A DNA stretch of 64,000 nucleotides from Toxonevra muliebris (lineage: Eukaryota; Arthropoda; Insecta; Diptera; Pallopteridae). The notes under the pieces are model-generated. The model worked only from the letters and a program-made list of their open reading frames with translations, did no database searches and was not told where the DNA came from. The stretch spans positions 137,348,998 through 137,412,997 of the forward strand of contig OY829326.1 in the NCBI GenBank assembly GCA_963691655.1, given 5' to 3'. A program made the translations under genes and the position numbers. Below, piece by piece: positions 22,701 through 37,700 of the stretch (position 1 is the first letter of the stretch; each line of letters starts with the position of its first letter).

Positions 22701-25700
22701 AATAGAAGAACGTTTATTTTTCTTCAATAATTTTTGTCAGCAGATGAATTAATGAAGAGAAAAATAAAAATGTTGTTATCTTCTCTGTTATTATTGTTTC
22801 ATAAAAAATATTCTTATCTGCAATATTGCTTCAGCATTAAAAATATAAATATTGAAGTAACTAGTAAGAGAAAAAAACTAGAGTAATGAACGTTGCCTTA
22901 TCTTTAAAATAATTAACTATATTACTTCTCCGCTTACATAGATACATGCAGTATCTACTTACCTGCAGTTCCAGAACCTTTCGAATAGCTTACTACACAA
23001 TGACTAAAGCATGATTCTTAACCTATGATTAAATTAATGGTATTTAGTTTTACTGGCCAATCATTAATCTCGACGGAAATGGCCACGTGTCACACAAAAA
23101 TTCTAAATTCATGAGATTGGCATCACTGATTCCAAGTGAATAGAAATATTGATAGCTTTTGTGATTTATTGTGACGGGAAGAATACAAAAACTATTGTGA
23201 TTTTGTATTTCTTCAACCAGTTTTGGCCAGCCACAAGCCGCAGCCGTTAAATCGCATTCTCGTGAAAAAAAAAACTTTTGCCTCTCTCGACACTCGTCAT
23301 AGCCAGTGTAATCCACTGCGATCATAATTTTTCCTCCATTATAGACAGACATCTTTTCAAAGTTTCGGGCACCGTTGATTGCGCCATTCCTACGTCTTGG
23401 TCTTTGCCGACACCATGTTGATACCCATCCGCTGCAAAAAATCGCGACATTTAACATTTGAAGTTCTACTCTAAGGCAGCTATTTTGACAACTCGTCGAT
23501 TCTTCTACTAATAATGCTGCTGCCGCAATAGATTCCATTACATATTTGCAAAAAATTTATTTTTAATATCTTTATTAAGTTTAATCCGAATAGTTGCGAA
23601 TGATGTAAACAAAAAACAGCTGACTTTTACTTCAATAGTTGGCAACACTAATTCAAGCTAAGTTTAGATAGTTAACAATGTTAACTACGAAAATGTCGAA
23701 ATAATTGATACCACTTCTCCCGCATTCGATTCACGATGGCACCTCGTTTGGAATTTATGATAGGCCTGTTAAAACAGAGATTATTATTATAGTATTTTCT
23801 AATCGAGATGTTGAAATCTGGTTCTACAAATGCCTGGTTTTCACTATGTCAAATTCAAGCAAAATTAATATAGGGAATTCTCTCTTTCTCTCTCTTTGAC
23901 AGGAAATATTACATAGTGAAAACCAAGCATAACTGTAACGTTCCTTGCCGCGGTGAAATTAATCAGTCTCATGGCTTTTTCGCTTGTTTTATTGTTGCAA
24001 CTGAATTTTCCTTTAAACGGAGCGAAAGGTATTCTTGGCTTTAAAGTCGACTAGTAAGATTTTAATATCAATGTAGTGGCACTGCTCTTACATTTTGTCA
24101 TGTAGCTCGTGCAAATCATATTTGGTCTCGTCGTCTTCCTTATCTGTTGGAACAAGGATACAAATTGAGATTTTTTGAAGAATTTTATCTTAATAAGGAT
24201 AGTGGCTCAAAGTCAAATTTAACAGCAAATATTCGTATCGTGACCGTGACAGCAAAAGCAAATATTCAGAATATTCTTTATCGATTTTGCCGGGTGTTAG
24301 ATCAATAATCAGGGCACCACGACAAGGCTGTGTACCGACTTCAAACAGAGGAGTGTAAGAATCGAATATGGCATCACCCATTTATGAATTGTTCATAGAC
24401 TTAATTTGTGCCCTAGTCGTCAAACTCCTTTAGAAGTTTATGCTCAAGTTTCAATGTTCTATACTCCCAAGAAAAAAACTGCTACTATCTGCAATCGAGG
24501 TAGAGAAATTCATACAGATTCGGTTTAGGCTCACAAATCTACAAAGGAATTACTCCTTGTTTTCAATCATCTAAAACCTTGCAAGCGTGTATGTTTTATG
24601 CGTGTTTGTATCTTCAATTAAAACGAAAATTTCGAGACTTTAATAAAATCATACATTTTTAATTATTTTTTCCCACTTGAAGGCCTTAATATATCCATAT
24701 TCCATAGTTCTTTCTAACAGCTGTTTTTTCTTTTCACCATCTTATTATTAGTTTTATGATTAAATATTATGTGTCATTGTTTGGGTAATCGTAAATTCTC
24801 TTCCCTCAATGAATCCTTGAAATTTTGCTGGCTGTTTTATTAAACGCGTGGGGTATACACCTACGCTAGCCGCGCTTTTTCACTGCGCACGATAACATTT
24901 TCCATGCAGAGCAAAATTGAAAAAATCGTAGCTAATATCTCACTCTTTAGTTAATTGGTTCAATATGTGTTGTTTCTGTTTATCCTGCTACATACATTTG
25001 TATATTTATTTTAATTTATTATTAATTTAACATTGTACCGCAAAATTTCAAAATGTATGCTCTGATAAAAAAATGTTCACTTGTTTGTTTTTGCAAAATA
25101 CCAAAAAAAAAAAAAAAAAAAAAAAAAGGAGAAATTCTCTATACCGCCAACCTACATGCAATACTCAATTGTTTTTGTTTTTTCTTTTTCGGGTGAAAAA
25201 TCAATAAAAAGCAATTTTGCTACTAACGCCAACGTACTGAAAAAAAAAATTTTTTTTTTCATACTAATTTTCACAAATACACAAAAAAAAATACATACGC
25301 ATAAATCCACCAACAAACTCAGACGTCATAGAAAATGTAAAAATTTTGTATTCGTCGAAAATGTTTGAGAAAAAGTTTTACATACGTGCAAGTGTATTAA
25401 TGTGATGAGTGCAAATTGGAGTATATGTGTGTGTGTGTACGTATGCGTGGTGAGAGTGTTTCTATTCAACACTCTCCGTGAGCTGATATCGCAATTGTAT
25501 CTCATTGTTTTATCATATGAGTGTATAAAATTAAGTATGGATATTTTGAAATTTGTTTTTGTCTTTTTTTTTCAAAATTTATTCACTGTTGTTGTTAGCG
25601 TGTTTATTGAGTTCTACATTTGCAAAAACAACAAGCAAAAAAGTGATTGTTACTATTGGTAATAATTGTTAAAGTAATTTGGGGTTTTTTTGTAAATAAA

Positions 25701-28700
25701 ACTAATGTGCTTTTGTTTATACTATTTACATATAGATTATTATTAGCTTATTTATAGTAGGTATATATGCATATATATATTTTTTGAGTTATTACTTTTT
25801 ACGACTTCAAAGTCTTGAAGCAGCGATGGGCACCTATGCTTGCATAATAATCGACTCAGCTCGTTTTTTATTTAAAAGAGCCCTTTATGTGTGAGATTTC
25901 TTACGAATGTTCTTGTGGACGTACTCTGTTTGATTGAAAGAGGTCTGTAGTCACTTAGGTTCTTTGATAGCCTAGCACACATGACTGCCAACTCTGAAAG
26001 TACCGGCAACCTACTCATTTTGAATAAAAAAATCAGGAATAATGAATTAGCATTAATTTAACGTTATTTTATCTTGAAATATTCCACTATTAAAGGGATT
26101 CACATAGTCGTCTGTGTAATCCCCACTAGAAGTAGAAGTATCTACATTTCCCTTATCTAACTTATCTTTATTGAATAATAAAACTTAAATTGCTCTCAAG
26201 TTATATTTAAAATACGCACTGGTATTTTCTTATTATATTTCTTTGACTAAAAAAAAGTTACATAAATTTCCCGTTTGTTGTTGTTACATATTAAATAATT
26301 GCAAATTTTTTTTTTTTATTTATGCAGCTTTAAAATATTGTCAATAGCTGCCAGAATGACGAATGTATTTTTTAACACTTTTAAGTTAAATTTATCACGA
26401 TATCTAGAATTGATATAAGCACAATCCATCAAATTCTAAAATCTGATATTTGGTTTTTAAACTGGTAGTGTTTAAATTAACTTCACCCCAAATTTTAAAT
26501 TTTTATAGAATTTTATATTAAAATCATTTTTTTTTTTCGAAACTAGGTTTTTTTGCACATTCGTGTTTCTAGCAGCTAGACGACATTAATGCATACATGT
26601 CTACTTCAATATATAATTTGTATATACATATTTATGTTTATATGAGCAAACCCAGTAGCCAAGATATTCGCTTCAGAACATTGATGCATTTCTTTGGAAG
26701 CGTTTGATGTCATCTTTTTATACACTGAAGCGCAACCTGCTACTATAATAATTATGAGATAACAGCCCGTCGAAGCCCTAGGTTAGATTAACCTAACTGG
26801 TTGTTTCTCGCCGAAAAACCAAATAGTGCGTTAGCTCTATAATTAACTCTCTATATTAACTATCCAAAAAATTCGATAGTAGCCACACAGCAAGCTTTCG
26901 AAATCGTTTTCCTCTTCGATGTTACAAAAAAACCTAAAAAAAAGCTTTTCACATAGGCGATCAGATACGGCAGAAAACTGCGGGTCTCTTCCATTCCAGA
27001 ACAAATATAACTTGCACAATTAATATGAAAACTTAATCTAGGTTTTCCACTATTTCCTGGGTTTTTGACCTTAAAAAAAATACTTAGAAATAAGGAAGTT
27101 GATATACAGGTTCGACATGGATCCTCTTTGAAAATAGTTCAGGCGGAACAAGTTTTCTGTAGCTCCCTTAAATTTGGGCAAGGAAGCAATTTTCTTCTTT
27201 TTTTTCTTTTATGGCACGACAGCCTATAGTGGGCCTAGATATCTATGAATTGAAAAGCAATCAGATTTCGATTCACTTCAATAACTTTTAAATACACCTC
27301 TCCTTTGGTTTGACAGTCAAAAATTCTGACGTCACTGAGATCATCTCTATCCCCACCAATTCACCGAAGGTTGGGTGGTCTGCCATAACGTCTAGTTCTC
27401 ACTCGGTTGCTGATTGAAACTAGATTTTATAAAGCTGAATTTAGGATTTTCTTGATATTTCTTCCGAGTGTTTCACTTTACAAACCAAACAGTGTTTGGC
27501 AGTGTGGCCAACTTTTGTTTCTCAAAATCCGCTAAAATGAAGAATAAAGCGCGTATTTTCTTTAAAAAAGCGCAAAATTTTTTTTCTCAATACATTTAAA
27601 CTTTTTCACTAATACACGCACACATTTGCTACTGCTAGCCAATGAAAATTTCTTTGATTTTTCGAAGATAATACATATTCTCAACTTACAGCAGTTTACT
27701 TGAATATTTATGTTGTAAAATGAAGTAAAAAAATACAATATTTCGATTAAAATTTTTGTTAGGATTATTCAGGAAATGGATTATTTAGTGAAGCATTTAG
27801 TGTCTTTCTGACCGCTAAATCACTTTTTTTCCACGTTTTCATTTTCAAAAAGCACTAAATTAGCGGGAAAAGCTCTGAGTTGGCAACACTGGTGTTTGGC
27901 AAGCATAATTTTTAGTTGTAATTCGTTTTTTTTTTCTCACTTTTTATTTAGTGTAGTGTTATGGTCAGAGTTATCAATTAATCCAAATAATATGAAAGAA
28001 TTGTGAAGTTCTGGCAAAGTCGATGATCTTTTATGGTTCCTGCTCCATTTAGATCCAAGATCCAATATTTAAACAACGATGAAAATATATTAAAATAAAT
28101 TCCATTCACTCGTATGCGGGTAAATGATGCGCTTTAGATGCACAGCGATGTGAAATCATATTGATTTTAACCGCTGGTTTTTTCTTCCACTTTATTCACA
28201 TATATTATGTTTTTTTTTTCGTATTATTGTTGATTGTTATTCTTATTGTTGTATGGTAAATATTTTCAAAGTTGCGCATATGAAAACTTTATCAATGAAT
28301 CCATGATTTTTTTTTATAAATATGCTCAATGTAATTTTTTGTTGTAGTACAGAATATTAATTTTGTTCTCGCAATAAATTAAAATTTTTTTTTGTTTGCT
28401 TAATAAGAAATTTAATATTTTAGTTTATTTGTTATTTAACATATGATTTTTATTCACATTCATATCATTTTTTTGCTTCAATCTTCTTTAAATCATGCGA
28501 ACATTTCGAGATTTTAATTGTTTATCATTTTTGTTTGATAATTAAATAAAATAATTTTAATATTTTTTTTTAATTGTTTTTAGCACATATGTTAATTTCC
28601 TAACTTTTATTCGATTAATATCAATGAAATGCAATCAAAACTTATTGATTTGTTAATATTAAAAACAGAATAACTCCAGCAATTATAATTTTACCGGGAA

Positions 28701-31700
28701 AAAAACTGAATCATTAATTTATATAACAATAAAAACGATTTTTTATTATTTACTCCCTGATCATTTCACATTAATTCGGTATTTTATTACATATTTTATT
28801 TCTTATCCTTAAATTTTGTATTAATTTTATTCTGTCAAAATTCAACCACTTCAATCGCCGTTTATTTCTTTAACCCTTTGTTTAGCAATTTCTGAGAAAA
28901 ACATAATCGTAAGAAAATTTTAATATGACTAACAATACCTAAAGTATTTTTCAAGTTAAAACCAAGTATTTATAAATAATTTTGACCCTAAACTGTTCTC
29001 CTCATATACAGACATACATACATTATGTATGTGTTTTTACAATGATTCATAAATAAAATTCATGTTCAAATATATAAAATTTTACAAGCATTTTAGTTTT
29101 GTTTGTTCATAATATTTAAAATTTTTTCACATTCAACCATTTTATTTTGCCGTTTAAATATATGTATATATTTTTTAAATATTTATTTTAATATTTATTC
29201 TTTAATATATTTTCAGTAGTCATATTTATTAGCCGGCACAAATCTTAATCCGTTAATATTCTTTGAACTACCTTGACTCTTTACTATTAATATCTATAGT
29301 AAGAAAACAAAAGTTTCAATATGATAAGAAAAAAAATCTCTGAAAAATTTGAAATACCTTTCCGCACTAGCAGATGCAGAGATTGCCGATTTACTGAACT
29401 TTAGTTTGAAATATGAGCTACAATCAAAATGTATGAGTTTTTCATCCCCAAACGAAACTCGTTGGATACTGATATTCGATCCTCCTGCACCGTTGGTGTT
29501 TCTCTCACATCTGTTAAAGTGTCTATTAAGCAAAACTACCTTGATGAAACAAAAAGATCCTAGCGAATAGAGCATACTTACCTGTCAAATTCAACTACTT
29601 TAATCTCGTACTAGTCAACTACCCAGCCTCTGTCGAAACATCATCAGCACAATGATTTCAGTGCTTTCAAGACACTGCTTGGGTCTCTTATTCAATAGTT
29701 TCTGTTGGAGTTGCAACTCTGAGAAAGAGGAAGAAACAGTCCTTAATTTCATTTGCCAATTTCCAGCCCCCCAGCTCTGGCTAGTAGGAGACTAACATTC
29801 CTAACAAGGTGAAGTTACCAGCAACTCATTCTTTTTCTTTCTTCATGGAAAATATCATAGGCTGTCAAAATCATTGTTTACTTTTGATTGTTTGTTTACG
29901 TTTGCTCTCTATTTTTGCGTTCTCTTCACGCCGCCATTATGACCGCAACAACAAAGATGTGTTGTTATTATTTTGTTGAACGGCTGATTTTGACATTTTA
30001 TTATATCTAATGCAACAACAAAAATATGTGATTTTTGCCAAGATGAAATTATTGTAATCTTGCTATCATCTTATACATGATTTCATCATGATTCCTAGAC
30101 ACAACTAGCTAGATTAATAATGAAATTCTCGTCGTTCTTCACTCCTTAACTGAATGAGCCGTGGTTTTCTACTGCAGTATCACAAAGAGCTATTAAATGT
30201 ATGCGGAAACATTTCAATTTTTTCATTCTTTTAAAATAATTTTTGATTCTGTGAACTGTGTGTAGTTTATCAACACATGGATCGTGATTCCTAAAGCAAA
30301 CATGCATTCCTTGAAAAATTCTCCACAACATGGAGTGGTGATTTGAAAATATCTTTCTTTTAGTTATATGCGGTAATTTATTTTTTTGAAGTTTAGGCGA
30401 AGATAGCTGATCTTTCTTCGTGCTTTGTGCTTTTTATGGAAGTCAGAAGTTCTAGTTTTCAGAGCGAAATCTTAACATTTATGTAGTTTAATGATTGTAG
30501 CCGCCGCTTTCAATGATTGAAAGAAGTCTTGGCCCAAGTGGTTGGTCAGTCTGAGTAGGTAGCGTTAATCAGATCACAAAACTTCCGCAAAGTATTGAGG
30601 TTGACGTTAGCTAGTTCTCATATTCCACCGAGAAATGATTTGCCAATGATTTTAAATTTATTTCTTGCTAAACCCAAGCAGCCACAAACAAATTGAAGGT
30701 AGCTATAAAGCTTCATCCGACTGAGATATGCCCAAAGAGCCTCCATGTCTATGATTTAGCATTCTCATGGCCAGGAACTCTTTTCAGTTAAATTATTGCA
30801 CAAGTCTGACAAGTCTGTTTTTCGCTCACCCTGTTTAAGTTTAAGGCTTTGATCTCGCGGGACTAAATTTGTAACATTTGGGTTTTCCTGTAAAGTTTTG
30901 AATAGCTTATGATATATTAAGTGTAAACTTTGCTTCTGCCGTTTTTTTTTCTGGAATCAAAAGTTTTATTGTCTAAAAGTTCTTACAGTTGTATTATTCA
31001 AAGTATTGTCCGTCGCTAGCGACAACTTTCACCCATCTCTCCGGCAATTTTCGGATTTCATCTCAAAAAAGAGACGTCTTTCCACGCGATACATAATTGA
31101 ATCCATTTGAGCGACATCTAGGGAGTACGATGGGTGGGGCAAGATTTCCCATTTCAGGGTTTCCAAATATGTCTTGACCACTTTTGCGACATGTAGCCGA
31201 GCATTGTCATGCTGGAGGATGATTTTGTAGTATCTCTCTTGATACTGTGACCGTTTTTCTTTCAATGCTCGACTCAAATGCATCAATTGCGTTCGGTACC
31301 GATCTCCTGTGATGGTTTCATTCGGTTTCAGTAGCTCGTAGTATTTCACACCGAGCTGGTCCCACCAAATGCAGAGCATAACCTTGGTGCCGTGAATATT
31401 CGGTTTGGCCGTTGACGTGGAGCGATGTTCGGGCATACCCCATCAGTGGCGGGTCCAGAGGGGGGATATACCCGACAATCTTGATTTACCAAATATATGC
31501 GAAGAGCAGTAAATTTATAATAAACAGTGATTTCTGAGAAATCAACATTTTTTCGATTTTTCCAAAAAAGTCATCAGCAGTGACAAGCATTTAGTTTCAA
31601 TAAACGAAGAATTTTAGAATTTAAAATATTATGTTACATAATATATTATTTTTGTAATAATAATTTAATATAAATATTACAATGGGGTCGAATATTTGAA

Positions 31701-34700
31701 TCAATTCTGATTACTTTAGGTCTGAATTTGGTTTGAGTTTTAATCCGTGTTTGATCTAAATTTTGATTTGCTTTTGGTCTGTATTTAAGATCCTTCAGGT
31801 CTGAGTTTTAGTCTTAGTCTAAGTTGTGCTCAGAATTTTGCTCAGACCAGCGTTTACTCAGCGTTTGATCTGATTTCTGGTCTAAACTTTGGTTTGCTTT
31901 TCATTTGTATTTGGCGTTTTAATCTAACTTTGAGTTTGAGTTATGGACTGGCTTAATTTCGACACGAATTTTAGTCTCAATTTCAGTCCGAATCCGGTCA
32001 GAATTTTGTTTTAAATTTTGGTCTGAATTCGGCTGGAATTTTGGTCCAGTTTTTGTTTAATTTGAGTTAAAATTTTTTGGTATGAATATTTATCAGATAT
32101 TCTCACTAGTTTTTGGCCTAGATTTTTGGTTGTTTTCGTTCAGTAGTTGGCGTCCTTTTGGCCTAAAATTTTGTCCAACTATTAGTCTCAGTTGTGGTCT
32201 AAATTTTTTTTGAATTTTGGAATGAATTTTAAATTGATTGTGGTTGGGATTCAGTCTGAATTTTGGGTTTTTAATCTGAGTTTTGATCTGAGTTTGATCT
32301 CATTTTGGTCGATTTTTGTTGAAATTTCGGTCCGATTCGTGGTCTGAACATTGTTTATTTTAGCCGGTTGTTGCCCGGTACCCGAAAGAGTGTACAGATC
32401 TCGTTGAAATTTAAAATGTATTGGTTTTTTGGTCAAATTAAGATATTTTTAAATTTTCATAAAAATAGAGTTCTGGAGTTGTGAGATGATAAACTTACTT
32501 ACCACCAGGTCGATATCAATAGTGATATCGATGCTAAGAGCGAGTTTTTGTTTCGACGAAAAATGACTGAAAATATAGAGATGTATCAAATTGTTTCATC
32601 GACATTTTTTTTCAAAGGAAATCAAAACTTTCTTCAAATTATTTTCTCAAAATAGATCATTTAACAATATAAATCCGTCAAACAAGTCACAGGTCACATA
32701 TATGATTTTGATCTAGATTTTCGATCTGAATTTGGTCCTTTTCTTTGTTTGAACTTCGATCTAAAAAAAAGTGTTTTAATTTGAAATTTCATCCTAAATT
32801 TCTATCCGATTTTAGTTTGAATTTTGGTCTCAATTTTTAGCCTGTATTTTTGGTGTGAACATTGATAAAATTTTTGTACTAGTTTTTGGACTAGGTCAGG
32901 ATTTTCGTCGATATTGAGTTTAAAAATTTATCCTCTGATTAAGTAAAATTAGGCCCCCCCCCAACCCGAAATCCCCCTCAAACCCAGAACCGCCACTGTA
33001 CCCCATGACTTTCTGCGCTTGGGATTATCGTAATAAGCCTCGTCGCCGGTTACGATGCGATGTAGGAACCCCTTCCGGGTCTGCCTTTGAAGCAATTGTT
33101 CTCGCAAATGACGAGAGCTTGACTCGGAAACAAAAAATTTGAATCGAGAATAATTTAAAAATGCAAAAACAACTTTCACTAATGCGACTATGTCGATACG
33201 TGAACAGATATCCAAACTCGCTTTATGACAATTTTGTTCTACGTATTTCGACCAGCCCTCACCGATGCAGCGATCTATCGGAAAACGGCGGAAGCAAAGT
33301 TGTAATAGAATATTGATTATATTACTTCGGTTGTGTGTTGCAGGGATCCAGCTGCCTGATTGTCTTAGTCTAACTGCACTACTATTTAGCCAGCTAAAAG
33401 TTCTAAGTATTCATAATTTCAGCACTGTCGAGTTATTTTAACACTCAGGCATGAAAAAGTTTTTTGTGAGTTAGCAAAGTTCATCGACATATGTTTAATC
33501 AAAAAAAAATTATAATGATATTCAAATAGAAATATATAAAATACAAAATAAATAGAGCAGTACTACTAATGTTCAGTTTTTAGTGAAACTGAAATGAATT
33601 CAAAAATATTTGAGTACCTATACAATTACAGACATACCATAATTACTTAAAAAAAAAAACTAAATATGCAGTCATTTTCATATTATTGCGTATCATTTTA
33701 ATTTATATTATTCTTTCAAGCGTCTCGAAACATTTTATTTTTTTTATTTTAAGTCTCGATTATAGTCGATAATTTAGGTGCTTAAAGTTCTAATATATTT
33801 TTCAACTATTGGTGGTTCACAAATATCCCAATAAAATTCTTGCAAAATATTTAACTTTCCAAATTTTTGTCTGTTTTAGGTGTTTTAGGACCCCTCATAA
33901 TTTTTAACAGGGAACATTTTCTCCAAAGGTAGTATAATAGTTTTCTCAATGGTTCTATTTTTATCGGCCATTTATTGAAAAAGGAGGTTTAAAACTCCAT
34001 TTTCAATAGGAAGGGTAGAAGATGGAAGAAAAGTGTATATTCAAATGTTTGTTGTTTATCCCTTTGTGCTTGATAACTTTGCTTCAGACAACAAATTTGT
34101 ATCTGTTAAAATAAACAAAGTTTTTAATAGCACCTGAAGACCGCTTTTTCCACCTTTAGGTCCATATTGTGGGAGAACTAGATGTGATGGAGAAAAAATG
34201 AGTACGTGATCAGCGATCCTAAATTATTATAAAACTATTGGAAAATCTCGCGCACAAGACAAAAGTTGAAAATTTATTGCACTGTGACAGTTTTTGTTTC
34301 AAATTTAATTTTTAACTTCTTTTCGCCGGCAGACATTTCGAATCTTTTCCTTTTTTGTTTTTTTTTTCAAACTGTCATGCTTCTTCTTTCACTATTAGCA
34401 GTTCACAATAGAGTTTAGAAGTAGTTAAGCAATTTGTTAAGTATACATAAGAACTATAATTATACGTGTTATCTCTGAGGCTTTGTTGTATAATTAAAAT
34501 TTAAGAGTCTTGAGTGAGCTTAAAAATTTAATCTCTTGATTGTTTTGTCTGGAATCAGGAAAAAAAAAGGTTTTAAGTTTGGTTTTTTGATCTATTATAA
34601 TTATGTGTACTAGCGAAATTAATATGTCTATTGACTATTATATAATTTTATTAACTTACATTCAAAACTTATATTTTTATACAAAAATTATTTAAGTATT

Positions 34701-37700
34701 TTTAAAATACATAAGGTAATTTCTAACGTGTTTTAAATTTTGGAAATTATTCAACACTGAACACAAGCAAAATGTTGTCAATGTCATTCAGTAGTACTGG
34801 GCTATCAAATTTTTGTCTTCTTTTTCAATATTTAAGGTAATTAAATGTTGAAGACATGAACTGAATTTCAAATTATATGAACAAAAAAGAGCAAATATTA
34901 CTATACAATGCGAGCACGTTTTCTTAATGCACGAAAAGTGCGTATATTACGAGTAAAAACAAAAAATATTTAAATGCATTTTGATTAAAACAAAACGAGT
35001 AATAAATTTATTTCCAACACAAATAATAAATACCAAAATAAAAAAGCGAAAGTCAAACCAAATAAACATGTAAATTGTGTTAACACACATGGGTGAATAA
35101 TATTTACTATTATAAATTAAAGGTAGCATTTAATTTATCAATTATTTACGCTTTTTAAAATGTCTGGGAGTGGAAAAACAAAAATTAAAACAAAAGAGTT
35201 GTAGTAATTTGTTGAAAAATTTTTTTAATGTGATGTAAGGAAATCAAACTAAAAGTTTCTGAAAAAAAAACAAAACATTAAAAGTAAGTAATAATTTTCG
35301 TTTTAGGGAAATTCATGAGGACACACACATAAATTGTGTTTTCCACATAAGTTAAGGGTGTTCAGAGTTGATTGTAAATTTATAATAACTACTTATGAGA
35401 AAATAGGTCAAGAAATTCTCGATCAATCCAAGTAATTAAAGCAAAAAAAGACCCAAAATTTGGAAGTAATATGCGTTTGAGGGTTAAGTTTTAGTGATAT
35501 ACCTACATATTTCCATATAACAACTTAAAAGAACTATTTAAGTGAATTTATTTCCTGGTTTAAGTGCATACAATTAAATTCACTTGAATTATTTAAGCCC
35601 AATTAAAAACATTTATATGAACAATATCTAAGGTTAAATATGTAGTATTGATTTTAGTATGAGAAAAAAAAACCTTCTAAATCTCTCAAACACATTAAAA
35701 TATAAAAAATATTGCCTAATTACTTTGTGAATACAATAAATGAACTGTTTATTGACATTAAGATATACATATGTATATATATCAATGACGCCTCCGCCTA
35801 CACTATTGAGTAGAAAAAAAAACTTGTCAATTACAAGCATATGATCAAAAACGTTTGACGCAACCAAACTAATGCGACGGCATAATTACACTTTATCATC
35901 GCCACCGCCACATTGTGACAGTATTTTTTTTAATATCTATGCAATATATTTTATTTGTTAGCCATTTCCTCTTTACTACTTTTTCATCATCATGTTTTTA
36001 TATTGTACATTTCCCTCAATTTGTTTTTGTTTTTTCTTTTCTCTGTTTGCGTAAAAATTGTTTTTTCAGGAAGGAAATTGTGAATCTCTAACAAATTATA
36101 TTGGTCGCACAAATGCGGCTGGTATCGATTTGAATCGTGATTTTCCTGATCGTTTGGAAAGTCAACAAATTATACAATATCGTTCGCAAACACGTCAGCC
36201 CGAGACGGCGGCATTAATCGATTGGATTGTGGGAAAACCATTTGTTTTATCGGCGAATTTTCATGGAGGAGCTGTTGTTGCAAGTTATCCCTATGATAAT
36301 TCAATGTAAGTTGTGCACGCCGTGTATGTGAGTGTGTGTGTGTGTGTAGAATGGAGAGTAAATTTGTGTTTTGTCAATTTGTGTTATCATATTTATGGGA
36401 CTTTAATGTATTTGTTGTTGTTGTGTACGTGGTGACGTAAAGAGTTGAAGAAGTTGTTGTTATTTAACATAATGCGCTTGCAAAGCAGTAGAAACCGCAA
36501 GCAACTCAACTTCTCATATGAATATAATATACGCACATTCGTTTGGATGGGGTAAGAGGAATTATTCGGCGTGTCAGCGAATAATCTAGCAAGCTGTAAC
36601 AAGCTACAATTTATTTAATTTAATAAGTTATGTCATTTATAAATCTAAATTGTTAAATAACTGGTATGGAGTTTCTAATGAATAGACTTATTTAACTGAG
36701 TAGATTATGGAGAAGCGAAAGACGAAGTTTGTATAGGAAAAAGGGGAGTTAATATAGATCTGTGTAGTACCTCCAACTAAAATTCGTTGTAGTTTTTCCA
36801 TAGATAAATAAATTTCTTAGCCCACTAGCTGGGCTTCACCCAACCCCGTTGTCCGGCCCGCTGACAAAGTTTGGGTAATGCGTGATTTTATCACACAAAA
36901 AACCATCTCTATCCAGTAAAAAAAAATAGTAAGAAAAGTAATAAAAAAGTACTAAAAAAGTAGTAAAACAAGTAGTAAAAAAAAAGTATTAAAAAAGTCA
37001 TTTTACAAAACTTCAGTACTGGATTGTACATATATGATTCCAGAGATATACCGTACTGCATATCTCGTCATGAATATTCAAGTTGTATGGGAGGTGCCAC
37101 TCCCACTTGACATTAAGATTTCACACTCCACTATACCCTCGGTAGTGATAAATAATACTTGCATTGGGATATCTCATAAAGAAATATGAGGTCATATGGG
37201 ACGTGCCACAGCCCACTATCCAATCCCACACAAAACTTTTCTGTAGTATGGCAATGTCAAGCAATGTCGTATGCAATTTCAGTACTATATAGTGTATGGT
37301 TCCAGATATATACTGAAATAAACAAATGATTTGTATGGGAGGTATCACACCCACTTTTCCATGCCCACCTTTATTTTTCCCACAGAATGCCGTGAACACT
37401 TTACTTTCATACCAAATCTTAGTTCCATACTACAAACAGCTGATAAGATGAAAAATCAGGTTTGCATGGGAGGTACCACACCCATTTCTCCGATCCTCGT
37501 TATTAATGTTGACGTGCACTTCAGGCCTCATAACAAATATATTTTGTAAGTTTTTTGAGTTTATCGCTCTCAAACGAACACCTCATTTTTATATAGTAGA
37601 TATAAAAATTTACCCCATGATTGCAAGAAATAAAATGTCTCAGCCAATGTTCATCAAGTATGCCCATTTTTCTATGCTACTCTTTGAGTCTACGACGCTC

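Noticed and set aside
36915..37500. CRISPR-like array
   Set aside because: Repeats are degenerate, spacing irregular, and the genome is eukaryotic.
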